The position numbers and the translations under genes are program-made. Shown piece after piece: positions 1-5,119 of a stretch of DNA of 5,201 bases. The notes under the pieces were generated by a model. The model searched no databases. It was not told the DNA's origin and was given only the letters and a program-made list of their open reading frames with translations. Origin of the DNA: Candidatus Uhrbacteria bacterium (GTDB lineage Bacteria > Patescibacteriota > Patescibacteriia > CAIXNZ01); NCBI GenBank assembly GCA_011046145.1, contig DSBA01000013.1, positions 1 to 5,201 on the forward strand, in the 5' to 3' direction. Position 1 is the first letter of the stretch, and each line of letters begins with the position of its first letter.

Positions 1-30
1 ATATAAAATAATTAAATTTAAATTAGATTT

Positions 31-570
31 ATGAAAAAATTTATCATTTTATTTTTAGTTTTTTTTCTGGCATCAAGTTTAATCGGCTGCACTCAGAAAA
101 TTAATGGAGTGCCCGTGGCTGATGAAAAAGTATTTGATAATATAAATAATAGGGATTTCTGGGGTCAGGAATATGTTTTTCGCGGATGTTTAAATATAAA
201 CGAAGATTGTATTTTTGTCGATCCTTTATTAAATTATCATTGTACTATTGATTCGCCCCAATTTTGTTGTTATGTTTTAAAAAATTATGATACGCATTTA
301 ATGATAAATATGGCAAAAATATCAGAAGAGCAAAAAAAAGGTTTAATAGAAAATAGTAGCCTTGGGAATTATAAATATTATGTGCAGATTAAGGGCGTAA
401 TTGGTATTGGATCTTATCGTGATCAATGGAATGTAGAAGCTGAGGAGATGGAAATATTGAGTGATTGCAAGCCAGAATTATTAAAGTCTGATACAGGCGA
501 TTATTCTATCAGGGAACAGCAAAATACCAAGCCAAGTTTCCAAATGGAATCAAATGTGAATTTAAAATGA
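31..570 (+). CDS. Predicted Cys-rich lipoprotein of unknown function
   Basis: A 179-residue protein. The N-terminus is a type II signal peptide: basic KK at 2-3, a hydrophobic stretch at about 4-16, and a lipobox LIGC with the lipidated Cys at residue 20. It should therefore be anchored on the outer face of the cytoplasmic membrane. The mature part has six further Cys (53, 60, 71, 79, 80, 146), enough for disulphides outside the cell. Residues about 44-54 (GQEYVFRGCL) and 115-143 (YYVQIKGVIGIGS...WNVEAEEMEIL) have the alternating strand pattern of a small OB-fold-like beta barrel; this is a weak visual resemblance only. Residues from about 150 on are polar and probably disordered. The start at 31 is the only one that keeps the signal peptide intact; no Shine-Dalgarno is visible upstream (AT-only leader). 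Its TGA overlaps the ATG of the uvrB stub (ATGA at 567-570), the layout of a translationally coupled operon. I do not recognise the family. Confidence 0.85.
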   Translation: MKKFIILFLVFFLASSLIGCTQKINGVPVADEKVFDNINNRDFWGQEYVFRGCLNINEDCIFVDPLLNYHCTIDSPQFCCYVLKNYDTHLMINMAKISEEQKKGLIENSSLGNYKYYVQIKGVIGIGSYRDQWNVEAEEMEILSDCKPELLKSDTGDYSIREQQNTKPSFQMESNVNLK

Positions 571-617
571 AATTTAAACTCAAAACAACCTATAAACCAA
601 CAGGAGATCAACCCTAA
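567..617 (+). pseudogene. uvrB: Truncated duplicate of the uvrB start (16 codons)
   Basis: ATG at 567 opens a frame reading MKFKLKTTYKPTGDQP and then TAA at 615-617. These 16 residues are identical to the N-terminus of the full uvrB that starts 176 bp downstream. The first six codons are identical in DNA. Codons 7, 8, 9, 12, 13, 14 and 16 differ, each only at the third base and each synonymous. Similarity begins exactly at the ATG and is lost after the motif CCTAAA; one extra C in this copy (C-run 612-614) shifts that motif out of frame and creates the stop. The ATG overlaps the lipoprotein stop as ATGA, as if uvrB once started here. It may be a remnant of an older uvrB displaced by recombination, a partial duplication, or a retained short upstream ORF. 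No Shine-Dalgarno precedes it, so any translation would depend on coupling to the lipoprotein. Confidence 0.8.
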
Positions 618-742
618 AAAAGATATTGGTAATTAGTCTTGGCTGCCAGTTGAGGCATTAGTTATTGGTCTTAGGGTTGCTATATCCTAAAGACCAAAGA
701 CTAGTCTATTTGCTATGACTATATCCTAAAGACTAAATATTT
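618..742 (+). repeat. Repeat-rich insert before uvrB (TTAGTCTT/CCTAAAGAC units)
   Basis: This 125-bp stretch holds no ORF and consists of related short units in both orientations. A direct repeat, CTATATCCTAAAGACYAAA, lies at 680-698 and 719-737 (18 of 19 identical, 39 bp apart). Inverted copies are TTAGTCTT at 633-640, facing AAGACTAA at 729-736, and a longer imperfect hairpin with arms 659-675 and 686-703 (loop 676-685; two mismatches and one bulged base). AGACTAGTCT at 698-707 is a palindrome, and TGCC/GGCA at 644-657 could form a small extra stem. The structure suggests a small non-coding repeat element or decayed MITE-like insertion. It also forms the immediate leader of uvrB: TGCTATATC at 678-686 is a poor extended -10 candidate, and no Shine-Dalgarno lies before the ATG at 743. 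Confidence 0.7.
659..703 (+). repeat. Imperfect hairpin upstream of uvrB
   Basis: The left arm 659-675 pairs with the right arm 686-703. The core TTGGTCTTAGG (665-675) faces CCTAAAGACCAA (686-697) with one bulged A. Beyond a two-base mismatch the outer TAGT/ACTA also pairs. The loop is GTTGCTATAT. There is no T-run after the right arm, so it is not a standard intrinsic terminator. It could affect uvrB expression as a leader structure, or simply be the core of the repeat element. Confidence 0.7.
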
Positions 743-2701
743 ATGAAATTTAAACTCAAAACTACATACAAACCAACGGGTGACCAACCTAAAGCCATTA
801 AGCAGTTAACTGATGGTTATTTTAAATTTCCGCAGCAAACCCTTTTAGGCGTAACAGGTTCTGGTAAAACTTTTACCATGGCTAATCTGATTCAAAAGGT
901 TCAGAAGCCGACTTTAGTTTTGGCGCATAATAAAACTTTAGCAGGGCAACTTTATGAAGAATTTAAAGAATTTTTTCCAGAAAACAAGGTTTGTTATTTT
1001 ATTTCTTATTATGATTATTATCAGCCCGAATCATATTTGCCGGCCACTGATACTTATATTGAAAAAGATACTAAAGTTAACCAGCGCATTGAAGAGTATC
1101 GCCATGAAGCCGCTGCTTCTGTTGTTTCGCGCAATGATGTGATTGTGGTGGCTTCTGTCTCCTGCATCTATGGCTTGGGTGACCCGCAGGAATATTCTCA
1201 GGGGATTTTAAAAATTAAGGCTGGGCAAAAAATCAGCCGAGATGTTTTTATTCGCCAATTAATTGATATCCAGTTTGAACGCAATGATACAGAATTATTA
1301 GCTGGCCGGTTTCGGGTCAAAGGCAATATTATTGATTTAATGCAAGGCTGGGGCGCCAATATTTATCGGTTTAATTTTGAGGGAGATAAAATTGAATCAA
1401 TCAAGGAAATTGAAGCCCAGAATATGAAAATTTTATCCCAGCCTAAAGAAATAATGATTTTTCCGGCCTCGCCTTTTGTGACTAGTCAGGCTATCATTGA
1501 TCGGGCATTGATTTCCATTAAAAAAGAATTAGCTGAAGTTTTGCCGACTTTGCCAGCTTTGGAAGCGCATCGTTTGGCCAAAAGAACCAGATATGATTTG
1601 GAAATGATTCGCGAACTTGGTCATTGCAAGGGCATTGAAAATTATTCGCGACATTTTGACGACCGCAAGCCAGGAGAACCACCAAATACTTTATTAGATT
1701 TTTTCCCTCAAGATTTTTTAATTATTATTGATGAATCTCACCAGGCTTTGCCGCAAGTAAGAGGAATGTATGAAGGTGATAAATCCAGGAAAAAGAATTT
1801 AATTGAAAACGGTTTTCGCTTGCCTTCAGCTTATGACAACCGGCCGCTTAAATTTGATGAATTTGAAAAATATCTTAAACATGTGGTTTATACTTCAGCC
1901 ACGCCGTCTGATTATGAAAAAAATCATTCCGGCCAAATTGTTGAACAAATAATTCGGCCGACAGGTTTAGTTGATCCTGAAATATTTGTCAGGCCGATTA
2001 GCGGCCAAATGGATGATTTAATTGCTGAAATAAATAAAACAATTGAGCAGGGTAATCGCACTTTGGTGACAACTTTAACTAAGCAAATGGCAGAGGATTT
2101 AACTGATTATTTATTGCAGAAAAAAATAAAAGTCACTTATTTGCATTCCGAAGTTGATACTTTGGAACGTACGGAAATTATTGCTGACTTGCGCCGTGGC
2201 AAGTATGATGTTTTGGTGGGTATTAATTTGTTGCGTGAAGGTTTGGATATACCAGAAGTAGCTTTGATTGGGATTTTGGATGCAGATAAAGAATCTTTTT
2301 TGCGCGATAGTCGTTCTCTGATTCAAACTATTGGCAGGGCAGCCCGTAATGTTAATGGTAAAGTCATAATGTATGCTGATAAAATAACTAGTTCCATGAA
2401 AGATGCGATTGAGGAAACAAATCGTCGTCGTGAAATTCAAATTGAGTATAATAAAAAACATAAAATAACTCCGCAATCAATTATTAAAAAAATTAAAGAA
2501 AAACCCTCTCTTGTCAAAGAAGAGATTAAGAAATACAAATTCAAGAGAGTTGAATCTGTTGACGATTTGATAATTGAACTGGAAACTCAAATGCAAATCG
2601 CGGCGGAAAACCTTGATTTTGAAAAGGCAATTGAGATAAGAGATGAAATAAGAAAATTAAAGGCGCAAAAGCGAAAACAGCCCAAAATATTTATTTTGTA
2701 G
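743..2701 (+). CDS. uvrB: UvrABC system protein B (excinuclease helicase subunit)
   Basis: UvrB takes over damaged DNA from UvrA, verifies the lesion with limited ATP-driven strand separation, and recruits UvrC for dual incision in cytoplasmic nucleotide excision repair. At 652 residues it is full length for the family. Walker A GVTGSGKT is at 36-43. The damage-probing beta-hairpin YYDYYQPESYLP is at 89-100, with its conserved tyrosines present. Walker B DESH is at 330-333, TSATP at 384-388, helicase motif V INLLREGLDIPEV at 494-506 and motif VI QTIGRAARN at 528-536. The C-terminal UVR domain, which contacts UvrC/UvrA, is at about 606-640. The start at 743 gives the canonical N-terminus (YKPTGDQP at 9-16) but has no Shine-Dalgarno; the leader is a repeat element. 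A partial copy of the start lies 176 bp upstream. The last ten residues (KRKQPKIFIL) and the TAG stop are encoded within a cloverleaf-forming repeat, so this tail is probably element-derived. No uvrA or uvrC is in the window. Confidence 0.98.
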   Translation: MKFKLKTTYKPTGDQPKAIKQLTDGYFKFPQQTLLGVTGSGKTFTMANLIQKVQKPTLVLAHNKTLAGQLYEEFKEFFPENKVCYFISYYDYYQPESYLPATDTYIEKDTKVNQRIEEYRHEAAASVVSRNDVIVVASVSCIYGLGDPQEYSQGILKIKAGQKISRDVFIRQLIDIQFERNDTELLAGRFRVKGNIIDLMQGWGANIYRFNFEGDKIESIKEIEAQNMKILSQPKEIMIFPASPFVTSQAIIDRALISIKKELAEVLPTLPALEAHRLAKRTRYDLEMIRELGHCKGIENYSRHFDDRKPGEPPNTLLDFFPQDFLIIIDESHQALPQVRGMYEGDKSRKKNLIENGFRLPSAYDNRPLKFDEFEKYLKHVVYTSATPSDYEKNHSGQIVEQIIRPTGLVDPEIFVRPISGQMDDLIAEINKTIEQGNRTLVTTLTKQMAEDLTDYLLQKKIKVTYLHSEVDTLERTEIIADLRRGKYDVLVGINLLREGLDIPEVALIGILDADKESFLRDSRSLIQTIGRAARNVNGKVIMYADKITSSMKDAIEETNRRREIQIEYNKKHKITPQSIIKKIKEKPSLVKEEIKKYKFKRVESVDDLIIELETQMQIAAENLDFEKAIEIRDEIRKLKAQKRKQPKIFIL

Positions 2702-2753
2702 AGACGCATAGCAATGCGTCTCTATATTTGTTTTACAAATAGGCTGTTTTCGC
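2671..2753 (+). repeat. Perfect four-stem cloverleaf element overlapping the uvrB 3' end
   Basis: These 83 bases form a closed four-way junction on either strand. The outer stem is 2671-2682 with 2742-2753 (12 bp, GCGAAAACAGCC/GGCTGTTTTCGC). Inside are three adjacent hairpins: 2683-2689/2692-2698 (7 bp on paper, 2-nt loop, so its top pairs would open), 2699-2709/2714-2724 (11 bp, loop AGCA) and 2725-2731/2735-2741 (7 bp, loop TTT). All 37 pairs are Watson-Crick and no unpaired base separates the stems. From memory, the central TAGAGACGCAT/ATGCGTCTCTA palindrome resembles GTAGAGACG-type dispersed palindromes found in various bacterial genomes, some linked to REP-associated (IS200-like) transposases. 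The element covers the last ten codons and stop of uvrB and ends 3 bp before the -35 of the next gene. It may be a mobile non-autonomous repeat and may act as an mRNA 3' end structure. The T-rich stretch after the central stem is itself part of a stem, so intrinsic termination is uncertain. Confidence 0.9.
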
Positions 2754-2756
2754 CCC

Positions 2757-2785
2757 TGTAAATTCCTCTCAAAATATGCTATAAT
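2757..2785 (+). promoter_or_regulatory. Extended -10 promoter for the ABC exporter gene
   Basis: A consensus -10 TATAAT lies at 2780-2785, preceded by the extended element TG at 2777-2778 (TGCTATAAT). With a 17-bp spacer the -35 is TGTAAA at 2757-2762, a weak match (3 of 6), as is common for extended -10 promoters. Transcription would start near 2791-2793, giving a leader of about 18 nt. That leader contains AAAGGGG at 2794-2800, a usable Shine-Dalgarno (one G-U pair) 9 nt before the ATG at 2810. The exporter can therefore be expressed independently of uvrB. Confidence 0.8.
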
Positions 2786-2809
2786 ACTCGCACAAAGGGG
2801 TATTTTTTT

Positions 2810-4579
2810 ATGTCCAAAAAAGACAAAAAATATAAATTAGGTGATATATTGTTATTTATTTGGTCTTATGTAAAAAAGCATAAGGGAATTTTTTATTTGA
2901 CGGTATTTTTTGGCCTTTTTATCAGTTTGGTTGAATCAATTTCACCTTATGTCTATGGCCAAGTTATTGATTATTTTTCAGGCAAAGATATTATTTTTAA
3001 TCTTAGCGTCCCCCACCTTTTATTGTTTTGGTCAATTTTTGTTATTATTTCTATTTTTATCAGGCGAGTGATGGCGCGCATCATTGTTTTATTGGAAGTA
3101 AAGGTGGAAAAAGATTTTGTGCTTGATATAGTTACTAATGTTTTGTATGTGCCGGTTAAATATTATTATGATCATAAGCCAGGCGAGGCTTTTAAAAAAA
3201 TTGACCGTGCCGCTAATTCCATTAGCATGATAATTGACAGTATCTTGTTTTCTTTTATGGGTAATCTTTTCAGCATTATCATGTCTTTAATTATAATGTT
3301 TCGTTTGGACTGGAGATTGTCATTGATTAATTTAGTGGTAATTTTTGTTTTTTTTATTTTCGCTGTAACTTTCCGCATGAAAAAAATATTAGCCATTAGG
3401 AAGAAAGTTAATAGACAATATAATAGGTTGTTTGGCAATATCGGCGATTTTTTGTCCAATATTTTTACTGTTAAAACTAATACTAACGAGAAATTTGAGA
3501 GCCAAAGAGTCAACAGAGGGTTTAAAAAGATAATTAACCTAACCGATGATTCAATGAAATTATGGACGCAGGTCAGTTTGGGACAAGGTTTGATTTCTTG
3601 GTCGGGTATTTTGTCTACTGTTTTATTAGGTGCTTATTTTTTGAGCCAGGGCATAATTTCTACCGGCAATTTTGTCAGTTTTCTTATTTATCTTGATATT
3701 ATTTATCGCCCTTTATGGTTTATGACTAATCAGTATCGGGGAATTAAGAGGATGATAGTTGATATTGGAGATGCTAGAGAAATGATGCAAGAAAAAAAAG
3801 AAACGTTTTGGTTTGGTGAAGGGGACATAGAAGAATTACGTGGTGAAATAGAATTTAAAAATGTTTCATTCAAATATCCTGATAGGGATTTGGGGGTATT
3901 AAAAAACGTCAGCTTTAAAGTGAAAGCTGGTGAAACACTGGCAATTTTTGGAGAAACTGGTTCAGGCAAAACAACAATTTATAATTTGCTTTTAAGAATG
4001 TATGATCATGACCAGGGTCAGATATTATTTGACGGATTTGATAGCCGTAAAATTAACAGACAGTCATTAAGATCTCAAATGGCGGTTGTGCCTCAGGATT
4101 CGAGCCTGTTTAATGAAACAATCGAAAATAATATCCGTTATGGACGCCAGGAAGCGACAAAAGCTGAGATTATTGAAGCAGCTAAAATTGCCAATGCCCA
4201 TGATTTTATCAAGGCTTTGCCCAAAAGTTATAAAACAAAAGTTGGGGAACGTGGAGTTAAATTATCTGGCGGCCAGGTGCAGCGTATTGCCATTGCCCGG
4301 GCTGCCTTGCGTAATCCTAAAATTTTAATTCTTGATGAGGCCACAACCTCTCTAGATCAAAAAACTAAATTTGAAGTTTTAGGAGCATTGAATCAAGTGA
4401 TTGCTGATCGAACTACCATTATAATTACTCATGATTTCTCAGCCATTACTCAAAACGCCGATCATATTATTGTTTTGGATAAAGGCAAAATAGTCCAGCA
4501 GGGCAAACATTCTCAGTTGGTTAAAGAATCAGGTCCTTATCGTGACTTGTGGCAAACCCAGCAAAAACATTTGCAATAA
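2810..4579 (+). CDS. ABC exporter half-transporter (fused membrane and ATPase domains)
   Basis: A 589-residue ABCB/MsbA-type half-transporter that should work as a dimer in the cytoplasmic membrane, exporting an unknown substrate (lipid, peptide or drug) with ATP hydrolysis. The membrane domain (about 20-320) has likely helices near 26-46, 68-85, 142-164, 168-187, 258-280 and 285-305, the six expected. The nucleotide-binding domain starts near 345: A-loop Tyr356, Walker A GETGSGKT at 381-388, Q-loop Gln429 (VVPQD), signature LSGGQ at 485-489, Walker B ILILDE at 505-510 with catalytic Glu510, D-loop SLDQ at 514-517, and switch His541 (ITHD). All catalytic elements are intact, so it should be an active ATPase. 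Substrate cannot be deduced, and no partner half-transporter is adjacent, so a homodimer is the simplest reading. It has its own promoter and Shine-Dalgarno and is followed by a strong terminator, so it looks like a single-gene unit. Confidence 0.95.
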   Translation: MSKKDKKYKLGDILLFIWSYVKKHKGIFYLTVFFGLFISLVESISPYVYGQVIDYFSGKDIIFNLSVPHLLLFWSIFVIISIFIRRVMARIIVLLEVKVEKDFVLDIVTNVLYVPVKYYYDHKPGEAFKKIDRAANSISMIIDSILFSFMGNLFSIIMSLIIMFRLDWRLSLINLVVIFVFFIFAVTFRMKKILAIRKKVNRQYNRLFGNIGDFLSNIFTVKTNTNEKFESQRVNRGFKKIINLTDDSMKLWTQVSLGQGLISWSGILSTVLLGAYFLSQGIISTGNFVSFLIYLDIIYRPLWFMTNQYRGIKRMIVDIGDAREMMQEKKETFWFGEGDIEELRGEIEFKNVSFKYPDRDLGVLKNVSFKVKAGETLAIFGETGSGKTTIYNLLLRMYDHDQGQILFDGFDSRKINRQSLRSQMAVVPQDSSLFNETIENNIRYGRQEATKAEIIEAAKIANAHDFIKALPKSYKTKVGERGVKLSGGQVQRIAIARAALRNPKILILDEATTSLDQKTKFEVLGALNQVIADRTTIIITHDFSAITQNADHIIVLDKGKIVQQGKHSQLVKESGPYRDLWQTQQKHLQ

Positions 4580-4581
4580 AC

Positions 4582-4620
4582 AAAAAAAGAGCTCCGGGAA
4601 TGCCGGGGCTCATATTTTTT
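4582..4620. terminator. Bidirectional intrinsic terminator between convergent genes
   Basis: A 9-bp stem pairs 4589-4597 (GAGCTCCGG) with 4603-4611 (CCGGGGCTC), including one T-G pair, around the loop GAATG. On the + strand it is followed by ATATTTTTT (to 4620). On the - strand the same stem is followed by seven Ts (the A-run at 4582-4588), giving an even better terminator for the opposing gene. It lies 2 bp after the exporter stop and 7 bp from the stop of the convergent gene, so it very likely ends both transcripts. Confidence 0.9.
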
Positions 4621-4627
4621 AAAAAGG

Positions 4628-5023
4628 CTATGCCGAAGCCAGGAGCGGCCGATTGTTTGCTGGCCAATGATTTTTTCTGGCTTCAAATTCTTTTTGGTTC
4701 AGTGTTTCGCTGATGATGACATCTCCCATCATCTGCCCCATGATTCTTTCAGCTTCTTCTTTGTTTTTGGCGAAAATTCGGCAAAACCTAGCTTTGCCTT
4801 TACTGATCGCCCGAACTTGGTAATAAATGTAAAAGGGCTGTTTGTTCCCGTATTTTTCTTTGTATTCTTCTTTGTCTAACATCTCTACATTATCACCTCC
4901 TTTTTTCCAAATGTACGATTTGGCCTTGTTAAGGGCTTCTCCTTTATTTTCTGCAAAAACTGTCAGATGTTTCTCGCTGCCGTGGCGATCCAGGAATACC
5001 AGATAGAAAATTTGTCCTGCCAT
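4628..5023 (-). CDS. Unrecognised 131-aa protein with an internal duplication
   Basis: I do not recognise this family. The protein is small, charged and lacks a signal peptide or membrane segment, so it is probably cytoplasmic. It appears to hold two copies of one unit: residues about 5-57 (FYLVFLDRHGSEKHLTVFAENKGEAL...EEYKEK) and 64-115 (FYIYYQVRAISKGKARFCRIFAKNKEEAE...KEFEAR). Each copy has a two-strand start, then FAxNKxEA leading into a helix, then strand-like residues (DNVEML, DVIISE) and a final E/K-rich segment. The start at 5023 is supported by a Shine-Dalgarno GAGGTG at 5033-5028, 4 nt from the ATG, and by a near-consensus promoter further upstream. A second, very strong Shine-Dalgarno-like sequence lies inside the gene before Met48 and could give an 84-residue form containing mostly the second copy. 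The gene converges on the ABC exporter with a shared terminator; nothing in the context gives a function. Confidence 0.85.
   Translation of the reverse strand: MAGQIFYLVFLDRHGSEKHLTVFAENKGEALNKAKSYIWKKGGDNVEMLDKEEYKEKYGNKQPFYIYYQVRAISKGKARFCRIFAKNKEEAERIMGQMMGDVIISETLNQKEFEARKNHWPANNRPLLASA
4880..4903 (-). promoter_or_regulatory. Internal full-length Shine-Dalgarno inside the 131-aa gene
   Basis: On the - strand, AAAGGAGGTGAT (4903-4892) is a 12-nt complement of the usual 16S rRNA 3' tail, far stronger than the site at the gene's own start. Two ATGs follow. The first (4890-4888), 5 nt after GGAGG, is out of frame and is immediately followed by TAG. The second (4882-4880), 13 nt after GGAGG, is Met48 of the annotated frame. 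It could drive a shorter 84-aa product or pause ribosomes. It also simply encodes KGGD within the first repeat unit, so chance is possible. Confidence 0.45.
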
Positions 5024-5068
5024 TTTACACCTCTCTTTATTTCGGTTGTTATGGTTTTCGAATAATAC

Positions 5069-5097
5069 ATATTAGCATATTTTTAATAAAATGTCAA
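5069..5097 (-). promoter_or_regulatory. Strong sigma-70-type promoter for the 131-aa gene
   Basis: On the - strand a perfect -35 TTGACA (5097-5092) is followed by a 17-bp spacer and -10 TAATAT (5074-5069). An extended -10 TG lies at 5077-5076 (TGCTAATAT). Transcription would start near 5062, giving a leader of about 40 nt ending in the GAGGTG Shine-Dalgarno. This is the best promoter in the window and points to substantial expression of the small gene. It lies between that gene and the probable end of an insertion sequence. Confidence 0.88.
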
Positions 5098-5119
5098 GGG
5101 TTTGGTTTTGGGTAATATT

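Noticed and set aside
1..30. Promoter for the lipoprotein (TATAAA at 2-7)
   Set aside because: The stretch is almost pure A/T, the -35 region is outside the window, and chance matches are expected.
633..736. CRISPR array, because of spaced repeats
   Set aside because: Only two direct copies, units too short and in mixed orientation, no regular spacers and no cas genes.
2111..2476. Open frame on the - strand inside uvrB
   Set aside because: It lies wholly within the well-conserved uvrB helicase region and shows no family signature; it is an antisense shadow.
2699..2734. Ordinary intrinsic terminator for uvrB (central 11-bp stem then TATATTTGTTTT)
   Set aside because: The T-rich part is interrupted and itself forms the next stem; the full symmetry points to a structured repeat. 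A terminating effect is possible but not supported well enough to call.
2671..2753. tRNA or tRNA-like gene, because of the cloverleaf shape
   Set aside because: Arm lengths do not fit a tRNA (12-bp outer stem, 11-bp middle arm with a 4-nt loop). There is no T-loop motif, no 7-nt anticodon loop and no acceptor end, and the left side is uvrB coding sequence.
3172..3513. Open frame on the - strand inside the exporter membrane domain
   Set aside because: Antisense shadow of transmembrane-coding sequence, with no start signals of its own.
4086..4328. 80-aa + strand frame inside the exporter ATPase domain
   Set aside because: Overlaps the intact ATPase domain containing the signature motif in another frame; no independent support.
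4667..4879. 70-aa + strand frame opposite the 131-aa gene
   Set aside because: Low-complexity Phe/Val-rich shadow; the - strand gene has the promoter, Shine-Dalgarno and terminator.
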